This document shows positions 1 through 8,242 of a stretch of 43,679 bases of DNA, in pieces; positions within the stretch are counted from its first letter, which is position 1; every line of letters starts with the position of its first letter. The DNA comes from Caldilineaceae bacterium SB0664_bin_27 (lineage in GTDB: Bacteria; Chloroflexota; Anaerolineae; Caldilineales; Caldilineaceae). The stretch covers positions 1 through 43,679 of the forward strand of contig VXRG01000042.1 of the NCBI GenBank assembly GCA_009838625.1. The letters are read 5' to 3'. The notes under the pieces are model-generated. The model did not search any database, was not told the origin of the DNA, and saw only the letters and a list, made by a program, of their open reading frames with translations. The position numbers were made by a program, and so were the translations under genes.

Positions 1-203
1 CCCCGCCCGCCCCCGCAAGCCAACATGCACATATGAAAGCATCCCAATGGTGACGAACTTTCATAAGATTCCACCAACGACAACACCGCGGCCAGCCCGT
101 AATACGATCCCCTGCAGAGGCGCCGGCAGTTCCCGTTCCTAGCTCCTCACGCCTCACCTTCTTTCCGCCCCAGTTCCGGGATGCACCCCTTTACGCCCCT
201 GAT

Positions 204-232
204 TTGCCTGTCCAGTGCCGTTTGGCTATACT
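204..232 (+). promoter_or_regulatory. Sigma-70-type promoter for tRNA-Ser / SRP RNA
   Basis: A -35 box TTGCCT (204-209) and a -10 box TATACT (227-232) are separated by exactly 17 bases. Transcription would start near 239, about 54 bases before the tRNA. Both boxes match the bacterial housekeeping consensus well. The spacing and position upstream of two stable RNA genes make this a credible promoter, but it is predicted from sequence only. Confidence 0.65.
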
Positions 233-247
233 GATTTGGCTTTTTGT

Positions 248-286
248 AAAGGGTCGGCGTCAGGTTGCAGGGTAGGCCGACCCTTT
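248..286 (+). other. Perfect 10-bp inverted repeat in the tRNA leader
   Basis: AAAGGGTCGG at 248-257 is perfectly repeated in inverse at 277-286, with a 19-base loop. It lies between the predicted transcription start and the tRNA-Ser 5' end. In RNA it would form a stable leader hairpin, possibly a processing signal for the tRNA precursor. There is no T-tract after it, so it does not look like a terminator. Confidence 0.6.
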
Positions 287-292
287 CAGTTC

Positions 293-381
<89 letters not shown>

Positions 382-395
382 TCGCGTGTTTGCAT

Positions 396-516
396 CGCTT
401 CGTCAGTCGCTGGGTCCTGTGCGGCAGGACACCGTGAACCCCGTCAGGGCCGGAAGGCAGCAGCGGTAAGCGATTCGTCCTGGGTGCCACAGGGGCGCCT
501 GGTAGCTGGCGAAGCG
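396..516 (+). ncRNA. ffs: Small bacterial signal recognition particle RNA (4.5S-like)
   Basis: The RNA contains the invariant SRP domain IV: GTCAGGGCCGGAAGGCAGCAGC with its GGAA tetraloop, followed by the asymmetric internal loop bases, and a distal GGGTGCC...GCCTGG arm. The ends pair: CGCTTCGTCAG (396-406) with CTGGCGAAGCG (506-516). At about 121 bases it is the short Gram-negative-type form without an Alu domain. It binds Ffh and directs co-translational targeting of membrane proteins to FtsY and the Sec translocon. The tRNA-Ser lies directly upstream and the two are probably co-transcribed. Confidence 0.93.
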
Positions 517-655
517 GTGCGAACACGCGACTTCTTTTGGGCCCATTCACCTTCATTTCAACTTCACTCGCCGGTGGACTGCCACCGCCCCAGGAGACGG
601 GGAACGAACCTTGTTGCCCGGACACGGCGCCGCCGCCACACGGACTTGACGTCCC

Positions 656-1909
656 TTGCTAAAGCAGAATCCGACCCGAATCTATCTCTTCATAGGCGGC
701 GGGCGGGCGCTCTTTAACGCGCTGGTCTTCACAATCAACCTGATTTACCAGGTGGAGACGGTGGGCTTGAATCCTCTGCAGATGGTGCTGGTGGGCACCG
801 TGCTGGAGGTGACGGTTCTGTTGTTCGAAGTGCCGACCGGCGCAGTGGCCGACGTTTACTCGCGGCGGCTGTCGGTGATCATCGGGCTGGCGCTGGTCGG
901 CTGCGGCTACTTGTTGGAGGGGTCGATCCCGATGTTCTGGGCAGTGCTGGGTGCGCAGGTGCTGTGGGGTATCGGCTATACCTTCGTCAGCGGAGCCTTG
1001 CAGGCCTGGCTGTCTGACGAGATCGGTGTCGAAGCGGCCGGTCCGGTCTATCTGCGTTCGACGCAGGTCGAACTGATAGCCGGGTTTGTTGGTATTGGGG
1101 TCAGCGTGTGGCTGGCGAGCCGCTGGCTGCAGCTGCCGATCCTAGTTGGCGGGGTGCTGTACATCGCGCTGGCCGCATGCATGGCACTGGTCATGCCTGA
1201 GACAGGATTTCGACCCACCCCGCCTGAGGAAAGGGAGACATGGAAGCAGATGGCGGGCACTGCCCGCGCAGGGTGGCGCGCGGTACGAGGGCATCCGGCG
1301 CTGCGCATCGTCGTTGGTCTCAGCTTGGTGACCGGGCTGTACAGCGAGGGCTACGACCGTCTCTGGACCCCTCACCTGTTGAACAGCTTCGACTTCCCCT
1401 CCTTCTTTGGCCTAAACGACTCCGTTTTCTGGTTCGGCGTCATAGGTGCGGGGGCGACGTTGACTGGTATCGCGGCCACCGAACTGGCGCGGCGAGGAAG
1501 GGTGGCCGAGGAACAGACGCGTTCCATCAACTGGTTGACGCTGCTCTACGGGCTGTTGCCGGCCAGTCTTCTCTTCCTTGCCTGGACGCGCAGCTTCTGG
1601 GTGGCGATGGTGGCCCTGTGGGGGATCAACTTGTGCCGCAGCACAATCGAGCCACTGGAGAACGCGTGGGTGGTGCGCAATACGCGCAGCGCACAGCGGG
1701 CGACGGTTATCTCGCTGTGGGGCCAGGCGAACTCCATTGGGCAAGCGGTCGGCGGTCCGGTCCTGGGTTGGATCGGGACGGCGGCGCGCATCCCAGTGGC
1801 GCTGACTGTCTCTTCGGCGGTGCTGTTGCCCGCACAGTGGCTGCTGGCGCTGGCTGGAAGGGATCGATCGCCGGAGGAAAACGCCACGAATGGACGGGAG
1901 GAGTTCTGA
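656..1909 (+). CDS. MFS transporter (drug/metabolite efflux type)
   Basis: This 417-residue integral membrane protein looks like a complete 12-helix major facilitator. The N-terminal half carries the motif A loop between helices 2 and 3 (FEVPTGAVADVYSRRLS), whose Asp/Arg pattern is the signature of proton-coupled MFS exporters. Hydrophobic segments recur through both halves with a long hydrophilic centre near residues 180-205. The chosen start is a TTG at 656; the protein aligns naturally from there (short basic N-terminus, then helix 1) but no strong Shine-Dalgarno is visible, so the start is uncertain. It is likely a small-molecule exporter; the substrate cannot be predicted. It stands alone between the SRP RNA and ssrA. 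Confidence 0.85.
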   Translation: MLKQNPTRIYLFIGGGRALFNALVFTINLIYQVETVGLNPLQMVLVGTVLEVTVLLFEVPTGAVADVYSRRLSVIIGLALVGCGYLLEGSIPMFWAVLGAQVLWGIGYTFVSGALQAWLSDEIGVEAAGPVYLRSTQVELIAGFVGIGVSVWLASRWLQLPILVGGVLYIALAACMALVMPETGFRPTPPEERETWKQMAGTARAGWRAVRGHPALRIVVGLSLVTGLYSEGYDRLWTPHLLNSFDFPSFFGLNDSVFWFGVIGAGATLTGIAATELARRGRVAEEQTRSINWLTLLYGLLPASLLFLAWTRSFWVAMVALWGINLCRSTIEPLENAWVVRNTRSAQRATVISLWGQANSIGQAVGGPVLGWIGTAARIPVALTVSSAVLLPAQWLLALAGRDRSPEENATNGREEF

Positions 1910-1930
1910 CAGAATGCAAACGCCCGGGCA

Positions 1931-1959
1931 TTGACTTTAACATCGCCATACGTTATATT
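1931..1959 (+). promoter_or_regulatory. Sigma-70-type promoter of ssrA
   Basis: TTGACT (1931-1936) and TATATT (1954-1959) are separated by 17 bases, both one mismatch from consensus. The mature tmRNA 5' end lies 12 bases past the -10 box, so transcription begins at or just upstream of the mature end. It is the best promoter match noted in the window. Confidence 0.75.
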
Positions 1960-1970
1960 GAGGGCGCAAT

Positions 1971-2378
1971 GGGGATGAACGGCTTCGACGGGGCATTGTC
2001 AGGCCTGAGACTGCAAGCCGTAGAGCGTCGACTACGCAAAAAAGGCGCAAACACATACAAATGCCAAGAACACAGGCATGGCTTTCAACTTTGGTTTCAC
2101 CCCGGCCGCTTCCGCGGCTGCGGCGGCCTAAGTAAGCCACCGGCCCTCTAAAAGGGGCCACGGCCCGTCCCGGTGGGGCCAGCAGGCTGGGCGGTAGCTG
2201 TCATACACTGTGAGCTGCGGCAGCGTTACGCCGATATTGCTGTCTAAGAGAATCGGCTAGTCAGCGAAGCGCCTCGTGTTGATCCGAGGCCCGCCGACGA
2301 ATCACATATAGATCAACTATGCTTGTAGACGTTTCAGGGCGGATGTTGCGGACGCGGGTTCGATTCCCGCCATCTCCA
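1971..2378 (+). ncRNA. ssrA: Transfer-messenger RNA (tmRNA), one-piece
   Basis: The RNA rescues stalled ribosomes by trans-translation with SmpB. Its tRNA-like domain is clear: the 5' strand GGGGATG (1971-1977) pairs with CATCTCC (2371-2377), followed by discriminator A2378. The early block GGATGAACGGCTTCGACGGGG and the T-arm GGACGCGGGTTCGATTCCCGCC match tmRNA consensus. The 3' CCA is incomplete in DNA. The likely resume codon is GCA at 2036-2038. The reading frame then runs to TAA at 2129-2131, giving a 31-residue tag that begins AKKAQTHTNAKNT and ends SAAAAA, long for the family but with the expected Ala-rich C-terminal degron. The region after the stop is long enough for the usual pseudoknots. 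If GCG at 2045 is the true resume codon the tag is three residues shorter. Confidence 0.94.
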
Positions 2379-2390
2379 CCTTTGTAGAGG

Positions 2391-2428
2391 GGCGATCCGG
2401 GTTAATGTCCGGGTCGCCTTTATATTTT
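2391..2428 (+). terminator. Intrinsic terminator of ssrA
   Basis: A 10-bp stem, GGCGATCCGG (2391-2400) with CCGGGTCGCC (2409-2418), contains one G-T pair and closes an 8-base loop. It is followed directly by TTTATATTTT. It starts 12 bases past the tmRNA 3' end. Stem, short loop and T-rich tail meet the usual Rho-independent pattern. Confidence 0.85.
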
Positions 2429-2548
2429 GCCGCAGGGGCAAGTGGCCTTGTCCTCGGGTTGTCAGATCGCTTCGATGGTAAGTGTTGCTGGAAATTCACA
2501 TAGGATTTAAGGAAGGGAACATGCCCTTAGTAGACGAGAAGGCTGTCG

Positions 2549-2920
2549 ATGTCTGAAGTCGATCTCAAAAAGCGTCTTTGGCGATTACACATCGAGGACA
2601 TGATTGAATTCAGCGAGAAGGTCCTTGCATACACCGAGGGCATGGACCGGAAGGCGTTCTTGGCGGACGGACTCATTTATGACGCCACACTGCGTAACCT
2701 GCAACTAATCGGCGCCGCTGCCATGCACGTACCAATCGAGGTGCGTCAAGCCCAGCCGGAGATTCCCTGGCACATCTTCACAGGTACTTGCTATCACTTG
2801 GTCCGTTCCTACCTGACTATCAATAAAAGTTGCGTCTGGGACATCATTCAGGAGGGAGTGCCCGACGTCCTACCCGTGTTGCGGAAACTGTCGGATTCGG
2901 AGAGCGGGAAAGAGAATTAA
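2549..2920 (+). CDS. HepT-like (DUF86) protein with degenerate active site
   Basis: This 123-residue, all-helical protein matches the HepT/DUF86 family: RHIEDMIEF-like N-terminus, LIGAAA, PEIPW near residues 70-74 and VWDIIQEGVP near the end. HepT proteins are the RNase half of HepT/MntA (HEPN/nucleotidyltransferase) toxin-antitoxin pairs and carry an R-x4-H motif, usually in the form RNRLVHGY. Here the aligned segment reads CYHLVRSY: the Arg is Cys81, the Asn is Tyr82 and the His is Arg86. No MntA-type nucleotidyltransferase is found beside it. I infer a catalytically dead or decayed orphan. It lies just after the ssrA terminator, a site where mobile DNA often integrates. The ATG has no strong Shine-Dalgarno. 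Family assignment is firm, function is not. Confidence 0.75.
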   Translation: MSEVDLKKRLWRLHIEDMIEFSEKVLAYTEGMDRKAFLADGLIYDATLRNLQLIGAAAMHVPIEVRQAQPEIPWHIFTGTCYHLVRSYLTINKSCVWDIIQEGVPDVLPVLRKLSDSESGKEN

Positions 2921-3128
2921 ATTGCAAAGGTGAAACTGATAGATAAAACAAGAACGTCACCCACTTGGAGGGACGTCGGCCCATTGATACTTTCGCTGGG
3001 GAGACAATCATTTCGGAAACTTTGCGTCGAGAATTTGCCAAATGCTATGCAAAAGGAATCTCTGAACTCTGCTCATTGGCGTTTACTGAAGTGTAGGCGT
3101 AATTCTTGGCTTGCCTCGACCTAGATCA

Positions 3129-3161
3129 GCCAGCGACTGGCGCCCCATGGAATTCGCTGGC
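3129..3161. repeat. 8-bp inverted repeat downstream of the minus-strand operon
   Basis: GCCAGCGA (3129-3136) and TCGCTGGC (3154-3161) are perfect inverses around a 17-base loop. They lie 34 bases past the stop codon of the aldo/keto reductase, so they could form a 3'-end hairpin of that operon. No T-tract follows on either strand. The surrounding 2921-3194 stretch holds no other gene I can support. Confidence 0.45.
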
Positions 3162-3194
3162 GGCTGAAAATACAAAAACCTCAGGTTCACACAT

Positions 3195-4154
3195 TCAGTC
3201 CTTCAACTCCAAGTAGGCGATCTCCTCCTCAGACAACTTGATCTCGGACGCCTCGACGTTAACGTGTACCTCGTCCGTGTTACGCGCGCCAGACAGCGCG
3301 TGGATGCCATCGGGCTGGTTGTAGACATAGGCCAAGGCGATGTGGGGCACCGAAACGCCCTTGTCGGAGGCCAGCTCCTGAACGCGGTCATGGCGCTGGA
3401 AGTTCCCCTCTTCGCAGTAGACCTTGACTGCAAGCTGATCGTACCACTCGGTAAACGTGTCCAGATTGTCTCGGCGGAAGCGGCCGCTGAAAAAGCCGCC
3501 GGCCAGACTGGACCAGACAAAGAGCGTGACGCCGTTCTCGCGGCACCAGGCGCGTGCGGCTTCCCCGGCCGGCCCGCTGACGCTGATGCAGTCTCGCCAG
3601 GGCGGTTCTATCTGTACGGCGAGGCTGAACTGGGGACTGCTGGCGACGAAGGGGGTCAGCCCGTTCGCGGCGGCGTACTCGTTGGCCTCCTGCAGGCGTT
3701 CTGCGCTCCAGTTGGAGCCTCCGTAGGCGTCGATCTGGCCAGCCTCCTTCGCGGCGTGGAGCGTCTCGACGATCGGTCCTACCGGCTTGTCAGGATCGTC
3801 GCGGTGCAGCACGTAGAGATCGATGCTGTCCACCTTGAAGCGAGCAAGGCTGTCGTGAATGTCAGACTGTATGTCGAAAGGCGTGACCCGTTTGCGGTCC
3901 TGGCTATGGTGGGCGCCTTTGCCGAGTATGACAACTTCGTCGCGCAGGCCGCGTTCGTTGATCCACTGTCCGACTGCGCGTTCATTATCGCCGCCGCCAT
4001 AGCCATGGGCGGTGTCGAGGCAGTTGCCGCCGGCGGCGTGGAAGGCGTCCAACACAGGGAAGGCGTCGTCGAGATTCTTGGTGTTTATCCACATCGTTCC
4101 CAGCACGAGGCGGGATACTGGCTTGTCGATGCCGGGGATTTCGGAATAGAGCAT
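3195..4154 (-). CDS. Aldo/keto reductase
   Basis: This 319-residue TIM-barrel enzyme reduces aldehydes or ketones with NAD(P)H. The catalytic tetrad of the family is visible: Asp47 and Tyr52 in CLDTAHGYGG, Lys79 in VILGKGAHH and His117 in YVLHRDDP. The C-terminal SGARNTDEVHVNVEA is the usual cofactor-phosphate-binding segment. The length is normal for the family. The start is supported by AGGAG eight bases upstream. It is the last gene of a five-gene minus-strand operon with a cupin, a Gfo/Idh oxidoreductase and the Tm-1-like/TIM-barrel pair. Together they suggest reduction or oxidation of a sugar-derived substrate, which remains unknown. Confidence 0.9.
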   Translation of the reverse strand: MLYSEIPGIDKPVSRLVLGTMWINTKNLDDAFPVLDAFHAAGGNCLDTAHGYGGGDNERAVGQWINERGLRDEVVILGKGAHHSQDRKRVTPFDIQSDIHDSLARFKVDSIDLYVLHRDDPDKPVGPIVETLHAAKEAGQIDAYGGSNWSAERLQEANEYAAANGLTPFVASSPQFSLAVQIEPPWRDCISVSGPAGEAARAWCRENGVTLFVWSSLAGGFFSGRFRRDNLDTFTEWYDQLAVKVYCEEGNFQRHDRVQELASDKGVSVPHIALAYVYNQPDGIHALSGARNTDEVHVNVEASEIKLSEEEIAYLELKD

Positions 4155-4234
4155 GTAGGGTACTCCTGAGTATTTGACGCGGCGGAAAGACTCTTGGGTA
4201 TTGCTCCTTGCGTACTATGATCTCCGTTTGTCCG

Positions 4235-5065
4235 TTAGCCCAGCGCCATCCCCTTAAACGCCTCTACCTGACCTTGAATAGCGCGTTCCGTGGGCAGCCG
4301 CTCGATGCTGGACGCCCCGAAGAAGCCGGCGATGCCGGGCATCATATTGAGCGCTGTGCCGACGTTTTCAGGCTCGTCGAAGGGGCCACCGTGGCAGATG
4401 ACGATCTGGTCAGGGTTGACCGCCCGGCCGGCGGCAGCCATCTCTTGCACCTTGTCGACCGCCTCCTCCAGCGTGTAGGCAACGGCCGCGCCAATTGTGC
4501 CGGCGGTAGTGAGGCCGACGTGGGCGACGAGCAGGTCTGCGCCGGCCTCGGCCATGGCGGTCGCCTCCTCCGGTGTGAAGACATAGGGCGCTGTGAACAT
4601 GTCTAGCTGATGGGCAACGGCGATGGCCTCGACCTCCTTGTCATAGCCCATGCCGGTTCCCTCCAGATTCTCGCGGAAGGTGCCGTCGAGGAGGCCGACT
4701 GTGGGAAAGTTCTGAACACCGCTGAAGCCGATCTCCTTAAGCTGCTTGAGAAATACGTGCTTGAGGCGGAAGGGATCGGTGCCGCAGACACCGGCCAGGA
4801 CCGGTATATCCTGCACGACCGGGAGCACCTCCGCCGCCATTTCGACGACGATGCCATTGGCGTCTCCGTAGGGCATCATGCCGGAAAGCGAGCCGCGGCC
4901 GGCCATGCGGAAACGGCCGGAGTTGTAGATGATGATAAGATCGGCGCCGCCGGCTTCGGCGAACTTGGCAGAGATGCCGGTGCCGGCGCCGCAGCCGACG
5001 ATGGGCCTGCCGGCGGCTTGCTGGGCCTTGAGCCGGGCGATGATCTCCTGTCTTGGGATCGACAT
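4235..5065 (-). CDS. PEP-hydrolase-like TIM-barrel protein (Tm-1 C-terminal-domain homologue)
   Basis: This 276-residue protein belongs to the phosphoenolpyruvate-hydrolase-like TIM-barrel family (PEP_hydrolase, PF09370). Characteristic stretches include GCGAGTGISAKFAEAGGAD near residue 25, YNSGRFRMAGRGSLSG, AGVCGTDPF, FSGVQNFPTVGLLDG and LLVAHVGLTTAGT. In plants the same domain forms the C-terminal half of the tomato Tm-1 protein. Here the N-terminal half is the separate upstream gene, 74 bases away. The enzymatic role of these proteins is not well settled; a carbon-carbon or phosphoenolpyruvate-type hydrolase/lyase is suggested by the fold. I chose the ATG at 5065 because AAGGAG precedes it; an in-frame start 24 codons earlier lacks such a signal. 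Confidence 0.88.
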   Translation of the reverse strand: MSIPRQEIIARLKAQQAAGRPIVGCGAGTGISAKFAEAGGADLIIIYNSGRFRMAGRGSLSGMMPYGDANGIVVEMAAEVLPVVQDIPVLAGVCGTDPFRLKHVFLKQLKEIGFSGVQNFPTVGLLDGTFRENLEGTGMGYDKEVEAIAVAHQLDMFTAPYVFTPEEATAMAEAGADLLVAHVGLTTAGTIGAAVAYTLEEAVDKVQEMAAAGRAVNPDQIVICHGGPFDEPENVGTALNMMPGIAGFFGASSIERLPTERAIQGQVEAFKGMALG

Positions 5066-5139
5066 ATGGAATGCTCCTTGGACAGTTCGTAGAGCGTACT
5101 TGGTGTGAAATTTAGCGGGGCGAATGGGACGCGCCAAGG

Positions 5140-6354
5140 CTACTCCTGGAGCATCTCCAGAAGCAGAGCAACCGCCTTTTCGGCAAACTCAGGGTCGTTG
5201 ATATTGGCGTCCATCTCGATCAGCGGGATGTCGGCGCGCAGGTCATTTTTGAGGGCATCGTAGCAGGCCTGGTCCGCGCCTGGATCCCAGAAGCGGTCGC
5301 CTTCGCTGTCCAACATGGAAACGCCGCCGAGAGGGATCAGCACTGACACCTTGCCGGCCTGGCCGGCGTTGGCCGCCGCGGCCAGCATTGCGCCCATCTG
5401 CCGGTTCTCCTCCTCGTTGGTACGCAGGAGAGTGACTTCCGGGTTCCACTCGTAGAGAGTCCGCTCGCGGTAGTGGTCGGGCACGGTCTCGATGCCGCCG
5501 AAGTTGGCCATGTCCACGCAGCCGGGCACGATGACAGTTGGGACGCCCTGCCCGGGGGCAGCCTGGACACGGTCCGGCCCTGCGCTGAAGACACCGTCGC
5601 AGATTTCGTCGGCCAGCTCGGTGGTCGTCATGTCGAGACAGCCGGCGATATAGCCGTCGCGAATCAGGTCCTCCATCGTGCGGCCGCCGCTGCCGGTGGC
5701 GTGGAAGACAAGAACCTCGAAACCTTCGGCCTCCAGCAGACCGCGGGCGTGGTCAACGGCAGCGGTCGTGTTGCCGAACATGGAGGCGGCAATGAGGGGT
5801 CGCTCGTCGGCGGTGGCCTCGGCTTCGGTCTTGACCATCCCGGCGATTGCGCCGGCTGCATTGGCGTAGATGGCTCGGCTGAGGCGGTTGATGCCGGCCA
5901 CGTCGACGACGGAGGGCATGAAAGTGATGTCCTTGCTGCCGGCATAGGCGCTTACGTCGCCGCCGCCGACAGTGGAGACCATCACTTTAGGCACGCCGAC
6001 CGGCAGCGTGCGCATGGCCGAAGTTGCGATAGATGTGCCGCCGCTGCCTCCCATCCCCAGAATGCCGTCGAACCGGCCTTCGCCATAGAGACGCTCCACC
6101 ACGGAGGCAAGTCCCTGGGCCATCGTCCGCATCGCTTCATCCTTGTGCGTACCTGAGGCCAGGTAGGCCAGATCGCCGCCGCCGGCGGCGGCTACCTCTG
6201 CGCGGCCGACATCTGGTTCGAAGGCCGGTTGGCCCATTACGCCAAAATCGACAACAAGGGTCTGCAGACCGGCTGCTTCTATCAGATCCTTGACAAACGC
6301 GTATTCAGCGCCCTTCGTGTCCAGCGCGCCGACGAGAAGAACGGTCCCGGACAT
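5140..6354 (-). CDS. Tm-1-like ATP-binding domain protein (UPF0261)
   Basis: This 404-residue protein matches UPF0261/Tm-1-like proteins from end to end. It has an N-terminal Rossmann-like half starting VLLVGALDTKGAEYAFV, the glycine-rich GMGGSGGTSIATSAMR around residue 100, STVGGGDVSAYAGSKDI, and a second half with FHATGSGGRTMEDLI and the PGCVDMANFG loop. In tomato, the homologous N-terminal domain of Tm-1 binds ATP and tobamovirus replication proteins; the ancestral bacterial function is unclear. The downstream gene encodes the partner TIM-barrel domain, so the two probably form one enzyme. AGGAGG sits seven bases before the ATG. Length is typical of the bacterial single-domain form. Confidence 0.9.
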   Translation of the reverse strand: MSGTVLLVGALDTKGAEYAFVKDLIEAAGLQTLVVDFGVMGQPAFEPDVGRAEVAAAGGGDLAYLASGTHKDEAMRTMAQGLASVVERLYGEGRFDGILGMGGSGGTSIATSAMRTLPVGVPKVMVSTVGGGDVSAYAGSKDITFMPSVVDVAGINRLSRAIYANAAGAIAGMVKTEAEATADERPLIAASMFGNTTAAVDHARGLLEAEGFEVLVFHATGSGGRTMEDLIRDGYIAGCLDMTTTELADEICDGVFSAGPDRVQAAPGQGVPTVIVPGCVDMANFGGIETVPDHYRERTLYEWNPEVTLLRTNEEENRQMGAMLAAAANAGQAGKVSVLIPLGGVSMLDSEGDRFWDPGADQACYDALKNDLRADIPLIEMDANINDPEFAEKAVALLLEMLQE

Positions 6355-6588
6355 GGCATTCCTCCTGTGATGTTGGGAAACTGAGCCTCTGGCGGTGGGG
6401 GATTCCCAATCGTATGGCGAATCGCGTCAGGCGGGCTCCTGTGCACTGTCTTGAAAGTGGGAGCACCCTACCAAGCGAATGAAACGAAAGGAGCAATGAA
6501 GCGACGAGGGGTGAAGAAGCACCGGGTGACCCAAGTCAGGTAATGGCAAACCATCCATTCATTGCCTCCCGCAACGCGGCTCAAAACT

Positions 6589-7680
6589 TCAGGCCGCGTG
6601 GGCCCTCTCTTCTTCCTCTTGGGCCTGGCGCAGAAACTCCTGCACCTTCACCGGCTGACCTGTGTGGCTGCTCTCGATGGCGGCGAAGATCAGGGCTACC
6701 GACTGCAGGTTGGCCTCGACATTGGTCTCCATGGCAGGGCCGCCGTCCAGCCAGTCCAGAAACTGGGCAATAAGCCACTCGTTTCTCCACTTGGCCTGCT
6801 CCATGAGCTGGATTTCCTCGCCCTGGCCTTCACGGTTGTACTGCTTTGGCTGGTAGGGGAAGCGCTCGATACGGCGGCAGTCCATGATCAGGGTCTCGTT
6901 TTCGCATTCGGCACGGAAGTACTCCTGCGACCAGCCGTTAAAACCGCTGGCGTTGGTCTTGGCCCCCTCGTAAAAGGCACGCGTACCGTTCTCGAAAGTC
7001 ATCATCACATGGCCCTGTGAGCCCGTGTTGTACTCACCCCAGGTCGGGTTCCAGGTCTGGGCGTAGATTGTGTCGCATTTTGAGTCGGCGAGGTCGGCGA
7101 TGATGTCCAGATGATGGACCGACCCTTCGATCATCAGGGTCTCTTCCATGGTGTGGCGAAAGCTGGCGCCCCAGTCGCCGAAGTTGCGCAGGCCACAGGT
7201 AAAGCGGCAAATGATATAGTCGATAGTACCGACCCGGCCGGAACGCAATTCGCGGCGCAGGGTGGTCTTGTCCTGGTCGAAACGGTGGCTCATGGTCACG
7301 CCCATCTTCTTTCCTGCCCGCTTCACCTTGGCGGCGATGCGCACGGAGCCTTCCAGCGTATCGGCGATCGGCTTTTCCGAGATGATGTGCATGTCGTGGG
7401 CGAGGGCGACGTCGACGACGGACTCGTGGAAGGCCGGAGGGACGACGACGGTACAAAAGTCGGCCTCGTTCTCGTCGAAGGCTCGCTCGATATCGGTGTA
7501 GCACTTTTCCGGCGGCAGCCCCAGATGTTGCTGGGCGTTGACGAGGACGTCGGGGTTTACGTCGACGGCGGCAACCGGCTCGATGCGGCCGTCGGCGATG
7601 TTGGGGGGCAGGAAGCGGGAGCACCAGCCGTTGCCCTGGCCGCCGGTCCCCACCTGGATCATGCGGTACTTTTTGGTCAT
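6589..7680 (-). CDS. Gfo/Idh/MocA family oxidoreductase
   Basis: This 363-residue enzyme has an N-terminal Rossmann fold (MIQVGTGGQGNGWCSRFLPP) and the family hallmark EKP motif in IISEKPIADT near residue 105. A C-terminal alpha/beta domain carries the catalytic-type GSVHHLDIIADL segment. Members oxidise or reduce sugars, inositols and related polyols with NAD(P). It is preceded by the cupin gene (52-base gap) and followed by the Tm-1-like gene after 234 bases with no gene. The Shine-Dalgarno is modest. The substrate is unknown; the operon suggests a sugar acid or inositol-like compound. Confidence 0.9.
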   Translation of the reverse strand: MTKKYRMIQVGTGGQGNGWCSRFLPPNIADGRIEPVAAVDVNPDVLVNAQQHLGLPPEKCYTDIERAFDENEADFCTVVVPPAFHESVVDVALAHDMHIISEKPIADTLEGSVRIAAKVKRAGKKMGVTMSHRFDQDKTTLRRELRSGRVGTIDYIICRFTCGLRNFGDWGASFRHTMEETLMIEGSVHHLDIIADLADSKCDTIYAQTWNPTWGEYNTGSQGHVMMTFENGTRAFYEGAKTNASGFNGWSQEYFRAECENETLIMDCRRIERFPYQPKQYNREGQGEEIQLMEQAKWRNEWLIAQFLDWLDGGPAMETNVEANLQSVALIFAAIESSHTGQPVKVQEFLRQAQEEEERAHAA

Positions 7681-7732
7681 TAGGAGAATCCTGTCTGCGT
7701 GGTCTATCCGTTATTTTCTCGATTCCAGGGCT

Positions 7733-8131
7733 TTAGCGCAATGAGCTCCATGGCTCCTCTTCGAAAACATCGACCAGCGCGTAGCCTTCTTCGCCGATAC
7801 ACGGACCGAGGATGGCCAGCAGCTTGGCTGGACTGCCTGAGTCATTGAAGGAAGCATGGACGACGTCAGCTCCGATGAAGGCGGAGTCTCCGGTGGAGAG
7901 CAGTTGCTTCTCCTGCTCGATCCACTGCTCAATTGTGCCGTCAATGACGTAGATGACCTCCTCCTGGTCCGGGTGCTTGTGAAAGGCATGGCCCTGTCCG
8001 GTTTCAAGTGTAACTTCGATGACGACCAGATCACGGGCGGCGGTCGTGGCGGGGCGGCTGGCCCAACCCATTACGCCCCAATCCATCTGATCTCGCTCCA
8101 TCGTTGAGGCAGTGATAAACTTACCCTTCAT
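7733..8131 (-). CDS. Cupin-domain protein
   Basis: This 132-residue single-domain cupin binds a metal through its beta barrel. Motif 1 is GHAFHKHPDQEEVIYVIDG, with His51, His53 and Glu57 or Glu58 as ligands; motif 2 includes GDSAFIGADVVHASFN with the last His near residue 94. Small cupins of this kind act as isomerases, dioxygenases or sugar-binding proteins. The ATG at 8131 follows AGGAG; the frame stays open further upstream, but that extension crosses the promoter and the divergent DinB-like gene and is not credible. It is the first gene of the minus-strand operon. Confidence 0.85.
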   Translation of the reverse strand: MKGKFITASTMERDQMDWGVMGWASRPATTAARDLVVIEVTLETGQGHAFHKHPDQEEVIYVIDGTIEQWIEQEKQLLSTGDSAFIGADVVHASFNDSGSPAKLLAILGPCIGEEGYALVDVFEEEPWSSLR

Positions 8132-8242
8132 TGTCAATGCTCCTGTGAGATGGACTCTCCGGGCGGCAGAGGCAGGAAGAGACCAACAGATGAGGTTGTT
8201 CCTGTTCGAAGGCTTGGCAACTGCGGTGGTTTTTCCCGTGCA

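Noticed and set aside
1240..2151. Plus-strand 303-residue frame in another phase of the MFS gene, running into ssrA.
   Set aside because: Arg/Gly-rich shadow translation that crosses both the MFS stop and the tmRNA promoter.
2317..2499. Minus-strand 60-residue open frame ending in MAGIEPASATSALKRLQA.
   Set aside because: It is antisense to the tmRNA 3' end and its terminator, a common false call.
2930..3124. Plus-strand 64-residue open frame after the HepT-like gene.
   Set aside because: No ribosome site, no recognisable sequence, and composition unlike the neighbouring genes.
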